Of a DNA stretch of 18,658 nt, positions 7,314-14,747 are shown piece after piece. How positions within the stretch are numbered: the first letter of the stretch is position 1; every line of letters starts with the position of its first letter. The stretch is taken from positions 1 to 18,658 of the forward strand of contig JAHKAT010000061.1 of NCBI GenBank assembly GCA_018825925.1, read 5' to 3'. Source of the DNA: Bacteroidota bacterium. GTDB taxonomy: Bacteria > Bacteroidota > Bacteroidia > Flavobacteriales_D > Crocinitomicaceae. Made by a program: the position numbers and the translations under genes. The notes under the pieces were generated by a model, which was not told the DNA's origin, did no database searches, and saw only the letters and a list, made by a program, of their open reading frames with translations.

Positions 7314-8534
7314 TTATTTTAGCGTTGAATTGAGTAACTTTTCCTCTACTTGCTCAACAATGTAATTCCCTATCGATAGCGATGCGGTTGCTGCAGGACT
7401 AGGCGCATTTAAAACGTGTATTGAATTTTTGCGGTGAATTATTTTGAAGTCGTCACGTGTGTCTCCATCTTCGCGCAAAAGCAATGCTCTTACCCCACTT
7501 CTACCAGGCTTCAAATCATCCATGGTAAGCGACGGCACCATGCGTTGTAACGTTTTAAGGAAGAGTCTTTTAGAGAATGCTCTTCTGTATTCATTAATTC
7601 CAAATCGAATATTTCCTAAGAATAACTTCCAAGTACCCTTGTAGGTTAATGCATCCCAAGTATCCTTCCACGAAAAGTCAGTTTTCCCATAACCTTCTCT
7701 TTTAAAAGTAAAAACGGCATTAGGTCCACATTCAATTTCACCGTCCGTCATACGCGTAAAATGAACCCCTAAAAATGGAAACTCTGGGTTTGGAACCGGG
7801 TAAATAAGATGTTTAATTTTATGATGACCTTGTTCGGTTAGTTCATAGTAATCACCTCGAAATCCAACTACTTTTTCTTTCAAATCAACCCCATCCTTTT
7901 TGGCCATTCTATCGGCCTGTAAACCTGCGCAAAAGATCAAATATTTTGCACTAAAATTCCCGTGGTTGGTTTGAATACATGTAATATCATTAGCACATGA
8001 AACATCTTGCACCTCATGTTCCAAAAACAAACCACTTTCAGGATTAATCGCCAATGCCAATTCCACCATTTTGGCTGTTGCACCGCGAAAATCGATGATA
8101 CCAGTGCAAGGAACGTGCAATCCTGCTATACCTTCACAAAATGGCTCAATTTCTTTTATTTCTTCAGGGCTAATTTTTCGAAGGCCTTCAATTTTATTTT
8201 CAAGACCGGTTTGATAAATTTTCTCTAGATTTTCCAATTCTGATTTATCTGTAGCCACTACAATTTTACCACAAACATCGTGATCTATACCGTGTTCCTT
8301 AGCAAAAGCAACTAATTCATGCCTTCCTTCTATACAGTTTTTAGCCTTTAAAGAACCCGGTTTATAGTACAGTCCTGAGTGAATTACTCCTGAGTTATGA
8401 CCTGTTTGATGGTCGGCCAACAAATTTTCTTTTTCGAACAAAGCAATTTTAAAGTCAGGATATTTTTTTTGCAACTTATAAAAAGTAGCTGCTCCAATAA
8501 TTCCCCCACCAATCACTGCAAAATCGTATGTCAT
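7314..8534 (-). CDS. lhgO: L-2-hydroxyglutarate dehydrogenase/oxidase, FAD-dependent
   Basis: Oxidises L-2-hydroxyglutarate to 2-oxoglutarate, passing electrons to the membrane quinone pool or to oxygen; a metabolite-repair or lysine-breakdown role is known for the family. It has 406 residues. Seen: the FAD-binding Rossmann motif VIGGGIIGAA (7-16) with acidic residue E34, the active-site stretch HNSGVIHSGLYYKPGSLKA (46-64), FRGDYYEL, YPVPNPEFPFLGVHFTR, GPNAVFTFKREGY, and the C-terminal FAD contacts KPGRSGVRA and NAPSPAATASLSIG. These are characteristic of the LhgO/L2HGDH branch of the DAO family rather than glycerol-3-phosphate dehydrogenase. A TACTTTTG box lies 22 nt before the ATG. rlmF follows closely on the same strand. 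Confidence 0.93.
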   Translation of the reverse strand: MTYDFAVIGGGIIGAATFYKLQKKYPDFKIALFEKENLLADHQTGHNSGVIHSGLYYKPGSLKAKNCIEGRHELVAFAKEHGIDHDVCGKIVVATDKSELENLEKIYQTGLENKIEGLRKISPEEIKEIEPFCEGIAGLHVPCTGIIDFRGATAKMVELALAINPESGLFLEHEVQDVSCANDITCIQTNHGNFSAKYLIFCAGLQADRMAKKDGVDLKEKVVGFRGDYYELTEQGHHKIKHLIYPVPNPEFPFLGVHFTRMTDGEIECGPNAVFTFKREGYGKTDFSWKDTWDALTYKGTWKLFLGNIRFGINEYRRAFSKRLFLKTLQRMVPSLTMDDLKPGRSGVRALLLREDGDTRDDFKIIHRKNSIHVLNAPSPAATASLSIGNYIVEQVEEKLLNSTLK

Positions 8535-8556
8535 ATCTAAATAAAAAAATTCGCCT

Positions 8557-8564
8557 CAAAAGTA
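8557..8564 (-). promoter_or_regulatory. TACTTTTG -7 element of lhgO-rlmF
   Basis: A perfect TAnnTTTG on the minus strand, 22 nt before the lhgO ATG in the intergenic region shared with the divergent SDR gene. No convincing -33 TTG is seen at 17-23 nt. Likely promoter for lhgO and, by readthrough, rlmF. Confidence 0.5.
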
Positions 8565-8645
8565 CTGGTTTTTTGGGACTTTTGGTTAATCGACGAGCTC
8601 TTCTCATATTCTAATAATAGCTACCTTGTTCTTAGCACATATTTG

Positions 8646-8653
8646 TATCTTTA
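8646..8653 (+). promoter_or_regulatory. Near-consensus -7 element of the SDR gene
   Basis: TATCTTTA matches five of six fixed positions of TAnnTTTG and ends 4 nt before the ATG at 8658. A TTG at 8626-8628 lies 17 nt upstream, at the short end of the accepted spacing. An overlapping alternative is CATATTTG at 8638-8645. A weak but plausible near-leaderless promoter. Confidence 0.35.
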
Positions 8654-8657
8654 TTCG

Positions 8658-9494
8658 ATGCAAAAAAAAGTATGGTTAATCACTGGGGTTTCCTCGGGCT
8701 TCGGCAGAGAGTGGTGTATTGGCGCATTGGAAAGAGGTGATCAGGTGATCGGAACAACACGAAGTTTAACAGACAGTGAAGAATTAAGTCTAAAATACCC
8801 TGATCGTTTTATGGCGATTGTCCTAGACGTAACGAATCGAGCAGCCTGTTTTGAAACTGTGGAGAAAGGAATCAATTATTTTGGAACTATTGACATCCTG
8901 GTCAATAATGCCGGCTACGGTCAATTTGGTTACGTAGAAGAATTGTCAGAAAGTGAAATCAGAGCACAAATCGAAACAAATGTATTTGGTTCCATTTGGA
9001 TGCTTCAAGCAATGGCGCCTATCTTCAGAAAACAGAAGTTTGGCCATATACTTCAACTGTCTAGTATAGGTGGTTTACTTTCACTTCCAGGAGTCAGTAT
9101 GTATCACGCCACCAAATATGCGATGGAAGGAATTTGCGATTCTCTGTCGCAAGAATTAAAGGATTTCGGTGTTCACGTGACCCTTCTGGAACCAGGCAGT
9201 TTTGCAACCGACTTCGCTACTCGTTCAGCAAAAACGGCAGTCGCGATGAAAGAATACGATCCTGTCCGCGAAAAAAGAAAACTAGCTTCAAAAGGAGGAA
9301 GTGTTGGTCGCTTAGAAGCTACAACAGCCGTTGTTTTCAAATTAGTAGACAACCCGAATCCACCATTGCGTTTATTGATGGGGATCAATGTTTTTGAGCG
9401 AGTAGAAGCGGAATATCAAAACAGAATTTCGACTTGGAAGGAATGGTACAACGAAAGCAGAGATTCTCACGGAGAAGTCATAAAAACTGAATAA
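8658..9494 (+). CDS. Classical short-chain dehydrogenase/reductase (SDR)
   Basis: NAD(P)H-dependent oxidoreductase of unknown substrate, 278 residues. Seen: cofactor motif TGVSSGFG (9-16), acidic DVTN (57-60), NNAG (83-86), Asn108, catalytic Ser136 within LSSIGG, and YHATK with Tyr149 and Lys153, giving a complete Asn-Ser-Tyr-Lys tetrad. Thr34-Arg35 after the second strand hint at NADP preference. Then comes EPGSFATDF, the usual substrate-loop start. I chose ATG 8658 because it gives the normal MQKKVWLITG N-terminus; an upstream in-frame TTG at 8643 would add five residues and cover the probable promoter. It is divergent from lhgO; the downstream acetyltransferase is 95 nt away. Confidence 0.9.
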   Translation: MQKKVWLITGVSSGFGREWCIGALERGDQVIGTTRSLTDSEELSLKYPDRFMAIVLDVTNRAACFETVEKGINYFGTIDILVNNAGYGQFGYVEELSESEIRAQIETNVFGSIWMLQAMAPIFRKQKFGHILQLSSIGGLLSLPGVSMYHATKYAMEGICDSLSQELKDFGVHVTLLEPGSFATDFATRSAKTAVAMKEYDPVREKRKLASKGGSVGRLEATTAVVFKLVDNPNPPLRLLMGINVFERVEAEYQNRISTWKEWYNESRDSHGEVIKTE

Positions 9495-9589
9495 CAGATT
9501 TTCTAAAAGTTATTAAATTATTCATGTAAAATGAAGGGAAACTTGTTCTAAAACCCTCACCATGTCACCTTTAAGTAGTCTACCTTAAT

Positions 9590-10075
9590 ATGCTCGAATT
9601 AAGACCTTTCGATTCAAATGATTGTGAATTCATTATTAAATTAGTGAATTCAAAAAGTTGGATAAATTATATTGGGGAGAGAAATGTAAAAACTAAAGAA
9701 GAAGCCGAACAGTACATCTCAAAAATTGAATTTAAAAAACAACCAAAACATCCAATTGGTTATTTAAAAATAGTCAATAAGACTGGCGTTTCAATTGGTA
9801 TCGTAGGAATGTTACAAAGAGACTATCTCAAAGAACCAGATTTAGGATTTGCTTTTTTGGAAGAATTCCAAGGTAAAGGACACGCATTTGAGGCGGTCGC
9901 TTCATTTTTAAATTATTACCTAGAATTAGAAAAATCCATACTTCGTATCGCTGCAATTGTTCATTTAGAAAATGTGCGTTCCATCCGATTGTTAGATCGA
10001 TTGGGGTTTAAATACGATCAAAAACTAATAAATCCAATTGAAAACCTGGTATTATATTATTATTCTCGAAAATAG
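9590..10075 (+). CDS. GNAT-family N-acetyltransferase (RimJ/RimL-like)
   Basis: Acetyl-CoA-dependent N-acetyltransferase of the Acetyltransf_3 type, 161 residues. Seen: the N-terminal LELRPFDSNDCEFIIKLVNS, central strand IGIVGMLQRD, the strand DLGFAFLEEFQGKGHAFEA (84-102) in which QGKGHA (94-99) forms the acetyl-CoA pyrophosphate loop, and the C-terminal NVRSIRLLDRLGFKY typical of RimJ-like enzymes. Substrate is unknown; the family acetylates ribosomal proteins, other protein N-termini or small amines. It lies alone between the SDR gene and a short secreted protein. ATG 9590 is the natural family start. A degenerate TACCTTAA sits directly before it, too weak to call a promoter. Confidence 0.88.
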   Translation: MLELRPFDSNDCEFIIKLVNSKSWINYIGERNVKTKEEAEQYISKIEFKKQPKHPIGYLKIVNKTGVSIGIVGMLQRDYLKEPDLGFAFLEEFQGKGHAFEAVASFLNYYLELEKSILRIAAIVHLENVRSIRLLDRLGFKYDQKLINPIENLVLYYYSRK

Positions 10076-10297
10076 TAGTCGCTTTTTATTTTTAAAAAGT
10101 ACTGAGACCGTTTTGGTAAATTAAACGTTGTTGATTATTCTACCATGGGACAAAATTTGAATCCACCATTGCTACTTACTTCGTGAAAACTCATTTACCG
10201 TTTGTCATTTTTTAAGCTCAAAACTTTTATTTTTTTAGTATATTTAATGGGAATTCTAAAATCATTACCTTGGTTTGACGATTAAAAAATTACTTGT
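10076..10297. other. Intergenic stretch before the small secreted protein
   Basis: 222 bp with no credible gene. It holds an AT-only inverted repeat (CTTTTT/AAAAAG, 10081-10098) after the acetyltransferase, too weak to call a terminator, and degenerate -7-like boxes near 10270. A 14-base match to the SDR gene occurs at 10159-10172, at the level expected by chance. Confidence 0.5.
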
Positions 10298-10840
10298 ATG
10301 AAGACAATTTTTACTTTCGCTTTCTGTTTTTTGACAACTGGCTTGTTATCACAAGACAATTACACGTCTGATTTAGACCCCTCCTATTTAGCCAAACTTC
10401 CCGAAAGCAATGTCTACATTTTGGATTCTGGAATGAAAATAAAGAATCGTAAAAAATTCAAAACATTTAATTCTGATGGTTATATTGAAATTTCAGGTAT
10501 TTACTCTGTAATTTCAAAAATGCCTTATTTAAAAAGTGATTATTTATCAGGGAAAATCCATAATCCTGGACGTAAAATAATCGATGGCGCGTCCTATCAT
10601 ATTTTCACATTGATTACTGATAACCAAACCAAACATGGAATCAACAGACAGGATTTAAATTTTGCAATTGGTGACAAAGATCCTTTATCTGGTCAAATAT
10701 TAATTCTTGAATTAGATCGAAACTATATTCCTGTTGCAAAATATAAAACACATTTAGCCGAAACAAAAGAGCTTTCTCAATTATTAAAAAAAGCCGGATC
10801 TCAAAAAGCTTCTTCTAAAAAATTCACCTCTCACCTTTAA
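10298..10840 (+). CDS. Small secreted protein of unknown function
   Basis: It has 180 residues, beginning with a signal peptide (MKTIFTFAFCFLTTGLLSQ, likely cleaved near residue 18), so probably exported to the periplasm or beyond. The mature part is lysine-rich with no motif I recognise and no cysteine pairs. Segments such as YLKSDYLSGKIHNPGRKIIDGASYH suggest a compact beta-rich domain. The C-terminus (QKASSKKFTSHL) is basic. A 222-bp non-coding stretch precedes it, with only degenerate promoter-like boxes (for example TTGGTTTG at 10270-10277). Its TAA stop interlocks with that of the convergent M14 peptidase. Coding status rests on the signal peptide and the open frame; function unknown. 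Confidence 0.7.
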   Translation: MKTIFTFAFCFLTTGLLSQDNYTSDLDPSYLAKLPESNVYILDSGMKIKNRKKFKTFNSDGYIEISGIYSVISKMPYLKSDYLSGKIHNPGRKIIDGASYHIFTLITDNQTKHGINRQDLNFAIGDKDPLSGQILILELDRNYIPVAKYKTHLAETKELSQLLKKAGSQKASSKKFTSHL

Positions 10841-12555
10841 TCTTCATAAAGAAGCAATATTGGCAAAAGTCCCACCGTGTTCTCGAAATATGGACTTTTC
10901 TTGTAAACAAACATCAGTTGTTGCCATTGGGATTGAGCAAAATCAGGGTCCGTCTCTTTCAACTCATTCAGCTCTTTTCTCCATGATGGATTTTCTTCTA
11001 GTAGTTTTAGTGCAATATCCTCGAAAACATAGGGTGAGAAATATTCCTTTTGATCCAAATAACTGTCCATGAAATTCCAAGTAAAATAGCTGTCCTCACA
11101 ATTCGCTAACAGAACATGTAAAATAAAGTTCCTTTTCGCTTGATGTGTGGATACCTTAAAGTATTTGACCCCTTCCTTTAAATTCACTTTTTCAAAATTC
11201 ACTTTTGAAGAGTGGTGTGAAAAATGTCCTTCATAAGGTCGATCCCCTTGGCTATATTTCACAACTCTTTGTCCTATAAAAACATCCTGATCACTAGCGC
11301 TAAACTCACTCATTTCAACTTGATTTTGTCTCAGTCGTTTTAGAATTTCAGTTTCTGTAGCAGCTATTAAAAAATAATTCGGAGCCTTAACCGAATCCAT
11401 AGCATAGTGAGAATTATAAAACTTAACTTTCTTTGTCCATGGCGAATTTCTATCGTAGTACATGCGATTGACTCCTGTCACCTCACTTGTTTTATATTTA
11501 GCAGTATACCCCATAAAATCAATAAAATCATATCTTGTGGTATCTAACTCGTAATTCCACTTATAATACTCTGATAAATCAGCCTGATTTATAGCTTTTT
11601 TTCTTGCTAGTTCAATTTCAGATGCATTATCCATGGTAAATTTTAAAATGGACTCAAAAAAGTACATTGTCGCTTCTACCCTCTTCGGGAATTCTTTCAG
11701 CATGTGCGTTTCAACAGTAAAACTTAAAGAATGGAATAACGAAGCGTAACCCATCGAATATCGCGGAATGTCATTAAAAGCAACCAAACCACTATCTGGT
11801 ATACTACCTTTCAAGTCGACATAGGGAGAAATCGGAAACCCTCTTTGTTTCATTGCATTGTTCAAATAAGGAATGACTTTCTTGTAAGTCAAGTTTTCGA
11901 TTATCGGAGTCATCCTCTCTTTTAAAGAGCTTATCAAGGTCAATGTGTATTGATAATCTGCGCCATTTGTTACGTGATTATCTATAAAAACATCAGGATT
12001 CAAGGCTTGATATAAGCGCACAAAGGTCGATGCGTTTTTTGTATCCATTTTTATAAAATCTCGGTTTAAATCAAAATTTCTCTCATTCCCTCTAAAGCCA
12101 TAGCTTTCCGGTCCATCTTGATTTGCCCGACTAGTACTTGACCTATTCAACATTCCACCAACGTTATAACTTGGAACAAATGCTATTAAGGGCATTCCAT
12201 TAATTGGTTTTCCAGCCTTAACCCATTTTTCAATCCAAAGAATCATTGCATTCACTCCGTCTGGTTCGCCTGGATGAATGGCATTATTGACCAATATTGT
12301 CGTACCATTTTTGGCCTTGACAAAGGTCTCTACAGAATCCTTCGCCCCATTAATAATTAATAAATGAATCGGAATTCCACCATCAGACTCCCCCATTTGA
12401 TACATTTCTATTTCGTCGTGCTGAGCAGAAAAATGCTTACAAATCATCACCAATTCATCGTAAGTTGGGGTTTTATTTCCTTTCCAATCTTGACTGAAAA
12501 CAAAAGTTGAAAACGTGACAAAAATTAAAACGAATAAACTATAGAACCTGGCCAT
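10837..12555 (-). CDS. Secreted zinc carboxypeptidase, M14 family
   Basis: Metallopeptidase expected to act outside the cytoplasm; 572 residues from ATG 12555. That start gives a clean signal peptide (MARFYSLFVLIFVTFSTFVFSQ); the frame extends upstream to a TTG at 12621, but those 22 residues would bury the signal. Seen (numbering from 12555): zinc ligands in NNAIHPGEPDG with His94 and Glu97, RNFDLNRDF with Asn164-Arg165 for the substrate carboxylate, third zinc ligand His194 in IDNHVTNGADYQY, and catalytic Glu282 in FTVETHM. All catalytic residues of M14 are therefore present. The rest (about residues 320-572) is a long C-terminal region without a motif I recognise. It is divergent from the zinc-ribbon gene and overlaps the small secreted protein by 4 bp. 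Substrate unknown. Confidence 0.9.
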   Translation of the reverse strand: MARFYSLFVLIFVTFSTFVFSQDWKGNKTPTYDELVMICKHFSAQHDEIEMYQMGESDGGIPIHLLIINGAKDSVETFVKAKNGTTILVNNAIHPGEPDGVNAMILWIEKWVKAGKPINGMPLIAFVPSYNVGGMLNRSSTSRANQDGPESYGFRGNERNFDLNRDFIKMDTKNASTFVRLYQALNPDVFIDNHVTNGADYQYTLTLISSLKERMTPIIENLTYKKVIPYLNNAMKQRGFPISPYVDLKGSIPDSGLVAFNDIPRYSMGYASLFHSLSFTVETHMLKEFPKRVEATMYFFESILKFTMDNASEIELARKKAINQADLSEYYKWNYELDTTRYDFIDFMGYTAKYKTSEVTGVNRMYYDRNSPWTKKVKFYNSHYAMDSVKAPNYFLIAATETEILKRLRQNQVEMSEFSASDQDVFIGQRVVKYSQGDRPYEGHFSHHSSKVNFEKVNLKEGVKYFKVSTHQAKRNFILHVLLANCEDSYFTWNFMDSYLDQKEYFSPYVFEDIALKLLEENPSWRKELNELKETDPDFAQSQWQQLMFVYKKSPYFENTVGLLPILLLYED

Positions 12556-12635
12556 AAATGGATTTTTGTCGTGAAAATACTGATTTATAATCGAAACATT
12601 TGTGCTTTTTATTCCTCTCAAAAACTCTTGATAAG

Positions 12636-12651
12636 AAGAAATATATTTCTT
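12636..12651. promoter_or_regulatory. Perfect 16-bp palindrome between the M14 and zinc-ribbon genes
   Basis: AAGAAATATATTTCTT is a perfect inverted repeat with no spacer, midway in the divergent intergenic region, 27 bp before the zinc-ribbon ATG. Its form is that of a dimeric regulator site, but an AT-only core with a single G-C pair per arm is not rare in this AT-rich DNA. It also contains TATATTTC, a five-of-six match to the -7 box. Confidence 0.35.
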
Positions 12652-12677
12652 AATTTAAGATAAACAAACTTACTATT

Positions 12678-13163
12678 ATGGAATACAATCAACCTACTAA
12701 AGCTCCATGTCCAGTTTGCAATTCACCTGTTCATGGCCGAATTGACAAACGATTTTGCACCTTACAATGCAAAAATAAGCATCATTATTATTCTGGACGA
12801 GTCAATAAACCGATGACAACAGAAGTTAACCGTCGTTTGATCCGCAACCTAACAATTCTTGAGGGAATCATGCAATTTAATGGAAATTATATGCAGGTAC
12901 ATCAAATATCCTTGGAAAAACATGGCTTCAACTTTGAGTCGATAACAGGAGTTCAATTGGATCGGAGTAAAATTATTTATGAATGTTATCATTTCACCTA
13001 CACTTTAACGAAAGATAGAATGGTACATATTCGAAGAATAAAGAAATCCGAAGGGAACGTACCTGGTTTTTATGAACGATGGCGAATAGAGTTTCCAGAG
13101 GATAAAAAAACTTCCTTGGATAAGGAACGAAATTCGTTTAAAAACCGTTTTACAAGTGGCTAA
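12678..13163 (+). CDS. Zinc-ribbon protein of unknown function (DUF2116-like N-terminus)
   Basis: It has 161 residues. The N-terminus carries a treble-clef or zinc-ribbon-like Cys4 site: CPVC (11-14) and CTLQC with Cys27 and Cys31, in the context VHGRIDKRFCTLQCKNKHHYY. This resembles the short DUF2116-type ribbons seen on many small Bacteroidota proteins. The rest contains NRRLIRNLTILEGIMQF, a helical stretch, then a mixed region (YECYHFTYTLTKDRMVHI) and a charged tail. No signal peptide, so cytoplasmic. It probably binds nucleic acid or a protein partner, which is inference only. It is divergent from the M14 peptidase, and no intrinsic terminator follows; the next 316 bp are non-coding and G-poor. 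Confidence 0.8.
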   Translation: MEYNQPTKAPCPVCNSPVHGRIDKRFCTLQCKNKHHYYSGRVNKPMTTEVNRRLIRNLTILEGIMQFNGNYMQVHQISLEKHGFNFESITGVQLDRSKIIYECYHFTYTLTKDRMVHIRRIKKSEGNVPGFYERWRIEFPEDKKTSLDKERNSFKNRFTSG

Positions 13164-13211
13164 AATCATCGGTTAACAAACGAATAGATTACTGATTAAC
13201 AAATACTTAAA

Positions 13212-13264
13212 ACTAGCAAGCCTAAATTCAAAAAAACCAAAACCTGAAATTCAAATTTGCTAGT
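13212..13264. repeat. Inverted repeat in the pre-trmD gap
   Basis: ACTAGCAA (13212-13219) and TTGCTAGT (13257-13264) are perfect reverse complements separated by 37 mostly A-rich bases. The stem could form a long-looped hairpin in RNA or be a spaced regulator site. Function unknown. Confidence 0.35.
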
Positions 13265-13467
13265 CAACCGAAATTAAATTCACACCATAATCCAATTCGT
13301 TTAATCATTAATCATCCAAAATCGAATCATTCATTTCACGCCAATTTCAATTCTCATCTCACTAAAAAAAGTCGGATTAATAAAACTATGCCCAAATTTG
13401 AAGCTTACAACAATTAAAACCACCAAATAAAAATTAAATATATTCAACTACTTCAAAAACTGAATGT

Positions 13468-13475
13468 TAATTTTG
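13468..13475 (+). promoter_or_regulatory. TAATTTTG -7 element of the trmD operon
   Basis: A perfect TAnnTTTG box ends 4 nt before the trmD ATG; no clear -33 TTG is seen. Because MRIDILT is the conserved TrmD N-terminus, the start codon is firm, so use of this box would give a leaderless mRNA. Confidence 0.6.
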
Positions 13476-13479
13476 CTAC

Positions 13480-14166
13480 ATGCGAATTGATATTCTAACT
13501 ATTTTGCCTTCATTACTCGACGGCCCTTTCTCTGCCTCAATTTTAAAGCGCGCTCAAGATAAAGGTTTGGTAACTATTTGCGTTCATAACATACGGGATT
13601 ATTCAACGTCTAAGCAAAAAAGTGTCGACGATTATCAATATGGCGGAGGAGCTGGAATGGTTATGTCTTGCGAACCTATTGTTGCTTTAATTGATAAACT
13701 AAAACTCGAACGCACCTACGACGAAATCATCTATATGACTCCAGATGGTGAACTTTTGGAGCAAGATGCTTGCAACCAACTTTCTTTAAAGAAAAATCTC
13801 ATTATTTTATGTGGACATTATAAAGGTGTTGATGAACGCATTCGTGAACATTATATAACTCGTGAAATTTCAATTGGTTCATATGTCCTTTCTGGGGGTG
13901 AACTTGGTGCAGCTGTCCTTTCTGATGCCATTATCCGATTAATACCGGGCGTTTTAAATGACGAAACCTCTGCCTTGTCAGATAGTTTCCAAGACAATCT
14001 GTTATCACCACCTGTTTATACTCGTCCTCCTGAATTTAACGGCTGGAAAGTTCCTGAGGTTTTACTTTCTGGTGATTTTGCGAAAATTGATAAATGGAGA
14101 GAAAATCAAGCCTTGATAAGAACACAACAACGTAGACCTGACTTATTAAATAAAGATGAAGGATAA
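13480..14166 (+). CDS. trmD: tRNA (guanine37-N1)-methyltransferase
   Basis: Makes m1G37 next to the anticodon, preventing +1 frameshifting; an essential SPOUT-class enzyme acting as a dimer with a trefoil knot. It has 228 residues, the usual length. Seen: N-terminal MRIDILTILPSLLDGPF, DDYQYGGGAGMVM (50-62), knot motifs LCGHYKGVDERI (110-121) and SIGSYVLSGGELGA (131-144), then SDAIIRLIPGVL and YTRPPEFNGWKVPEVLLSGDF with the C-terminal NQALIRTQQRRPDLL. It is the first gene of trmD-tsaC-cca; its last 11 bp overlap the start of tsaC, implying translational coupling. The promoter-like TAATTTTG lies 4 nt before the ATG. Confidence 0.98.
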   Translation: MRIDILTILPSLLDGPFSASILKRAQDKGLVTICVHNIRDYSTSKQKSVDDYQYGGGAGMVMSCEPIVALIDKLKLERTYDEIIYMTPDGELLEQDACNQLSLKKNLIILCGHYKGVDERIREHYITREISIGSYVLSGGELGAAVLSDAIIRLIPGVLNDETSALSDSFQDNLLSPPVYTRPPEFNGWKVPEVLLSGDFAKIDKWRENQALIRTQQRRPDLLNKDEG

Positions 14167-14716
14167 AATAGAACAGGCTGTCGATTGCCTTAAAAATGGA
14201 GGTACTATACTATACCCTACCGATACAATCTGGGGTATAGGATGTGATGCAACCGACGATCAAGCTTGCCGAAAAATAATGCAATTAAAAAATCGACCTG
14301 ACGAAAAAAGCTTTATTCTTTTGATGGATTCTTTTCGAATGGTGGAACAATATATTCCTGATTTTGCGGAAGTCGTATATGAATTAGTGGATATTGCCGA
14401 CAAACCCTTGACTATTATTTATCCAAATGCGCAAAAACTTGCCGAATCGGTAATTGCTAGTGATGGAAGTGTTGCGATACGAATTACGAAAGACCCAATT
14501 TGTTTAGGCCTAATTAGGGGGTTAAGAAAACCAATTGTTAGTACCTCTGCTAATATTAGCGCCTCTGCTTCACCTACGTGTTTTGATGATGTTGAAAAGG
14601 AATTAAAAACCGGGGTAGATTTTATTCTTGACGAAAGAATCAAAGAGAAAAATTTGAAGGCATCACAAATCATCAAAATTGATTTAAACGGGAACATTCG
14701 AATCATCCGCCATTAA
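14156..14716 (+). CDS. tsaC: Threonylcarbamoyl-AMP synthase (TsaC/Sua5, short form)
   Basis: Makes L-threonylcarbamoyladenylate from threonine, bicarbonate and ATP, the first step of t6A37 in ANN-decoding tRNAs. It has 186 residues, the short TsaC/YrdC-type form without the C-terminal Sua5 domain. Seen: GGTILYPTDTIWGIGCDAT (15-33), the KxR-type patch LKNRPDEKSFILL, KPLTIIYP, VAIRI and the nucleotide-binding STSANISASASPT. Weak similarity to the YciO branch cannot be excluded, but the motifs favour TsaC. It starts inside the last codons of trmD (11-bp overlap). Both products act on tRNA position 37. A TATCTTTG box downstream suggests that cca also has its own promoter. Confidence 0.9.
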   Translation: MKDKIEQAVDCLKNGGTILYPTDTIWGIGCDATDDQACRKIMQLKNRPDEKSFILLMDSFRMVEQYIPDFAEVVYELVDIADKPLTIIYPNAQKLAESVIASDGSVAIRITKDPICLGLIRGLRKPIVSTSANISASASPTCFDDVEKELKTGVDFILDERIKEKNLKASQIIKIDLNGNIRIIRH

Positions 14717-14731
14717 TCGGTATGAAGTGCT

Positions 14732-14739
14732 TATCTTTG
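14732..14739 (+). promoter_or_regulatory. TATCTTTG -7 element of cca
   Basis: A perfect TAnnTTTG box in the 31-bp gap between tsaC and cca, ending 8 nt before the ATG at 14748. No TTG is seen at -33 spacing. It overlaps the possible GTG start at 14727, which argues for ATG 14748 as the real start. Confidence 0.5.
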
Positions 14740-14747
14740 CCGCGGAA

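Larger units (their letters stand above)
13164..13479 (+). other. Non-coding, G-poor and C-rich gap before trmD
   Basis: No reading frame here looks coding. By hand count the plus strand has about 23 G and 64 C in 316 bases, a strong asymmetry. There are short repeats (TTAACAAA twice near 13173-13203; AATCAT three times around 13303-13331) and one inverted repeat at 13212-13264, but no T-run hairpin. C-rich, G-poor, weakly structured RNA is what Rho loads on, so this may terminate transcription from the upstream zinc-ribbon gene. The trmD -7 box lies at its right end. Confidence 0.4.

Noticed and set aside
9531..9557. Terminator after the SDR gene (AGGG...CCCT)
   Set aside because: Only four base pairs with a long loop and no T-run.
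10081..10098. Terminator after the acetyltransferase
   Set aside because: The stem CTTTTT/AAAAAG is nearly all A-T and no T-run follows; too weak in AT-rich DNA.
10159..10172. Exact 14-base repeat GAATCCACCATTGC shared with the SDR gene at 9356-9369, possible relic of a duplicated SDR end
   Set aside because: In a window this size roughly 0.6 such 14-base matches are expected by chance, and the flanks do not align.
12556..12621. Upstream TTG start of the M14 peptidase
   Set aside because: It adds 22 polar residues before a clear signal peptide; ATG 12555 is far more likely.
13303..13331. AATCAT repeats read as a CRISPR or iteron array
   Set aside because: Units are six bases, irregularly spaced, and only three in number.
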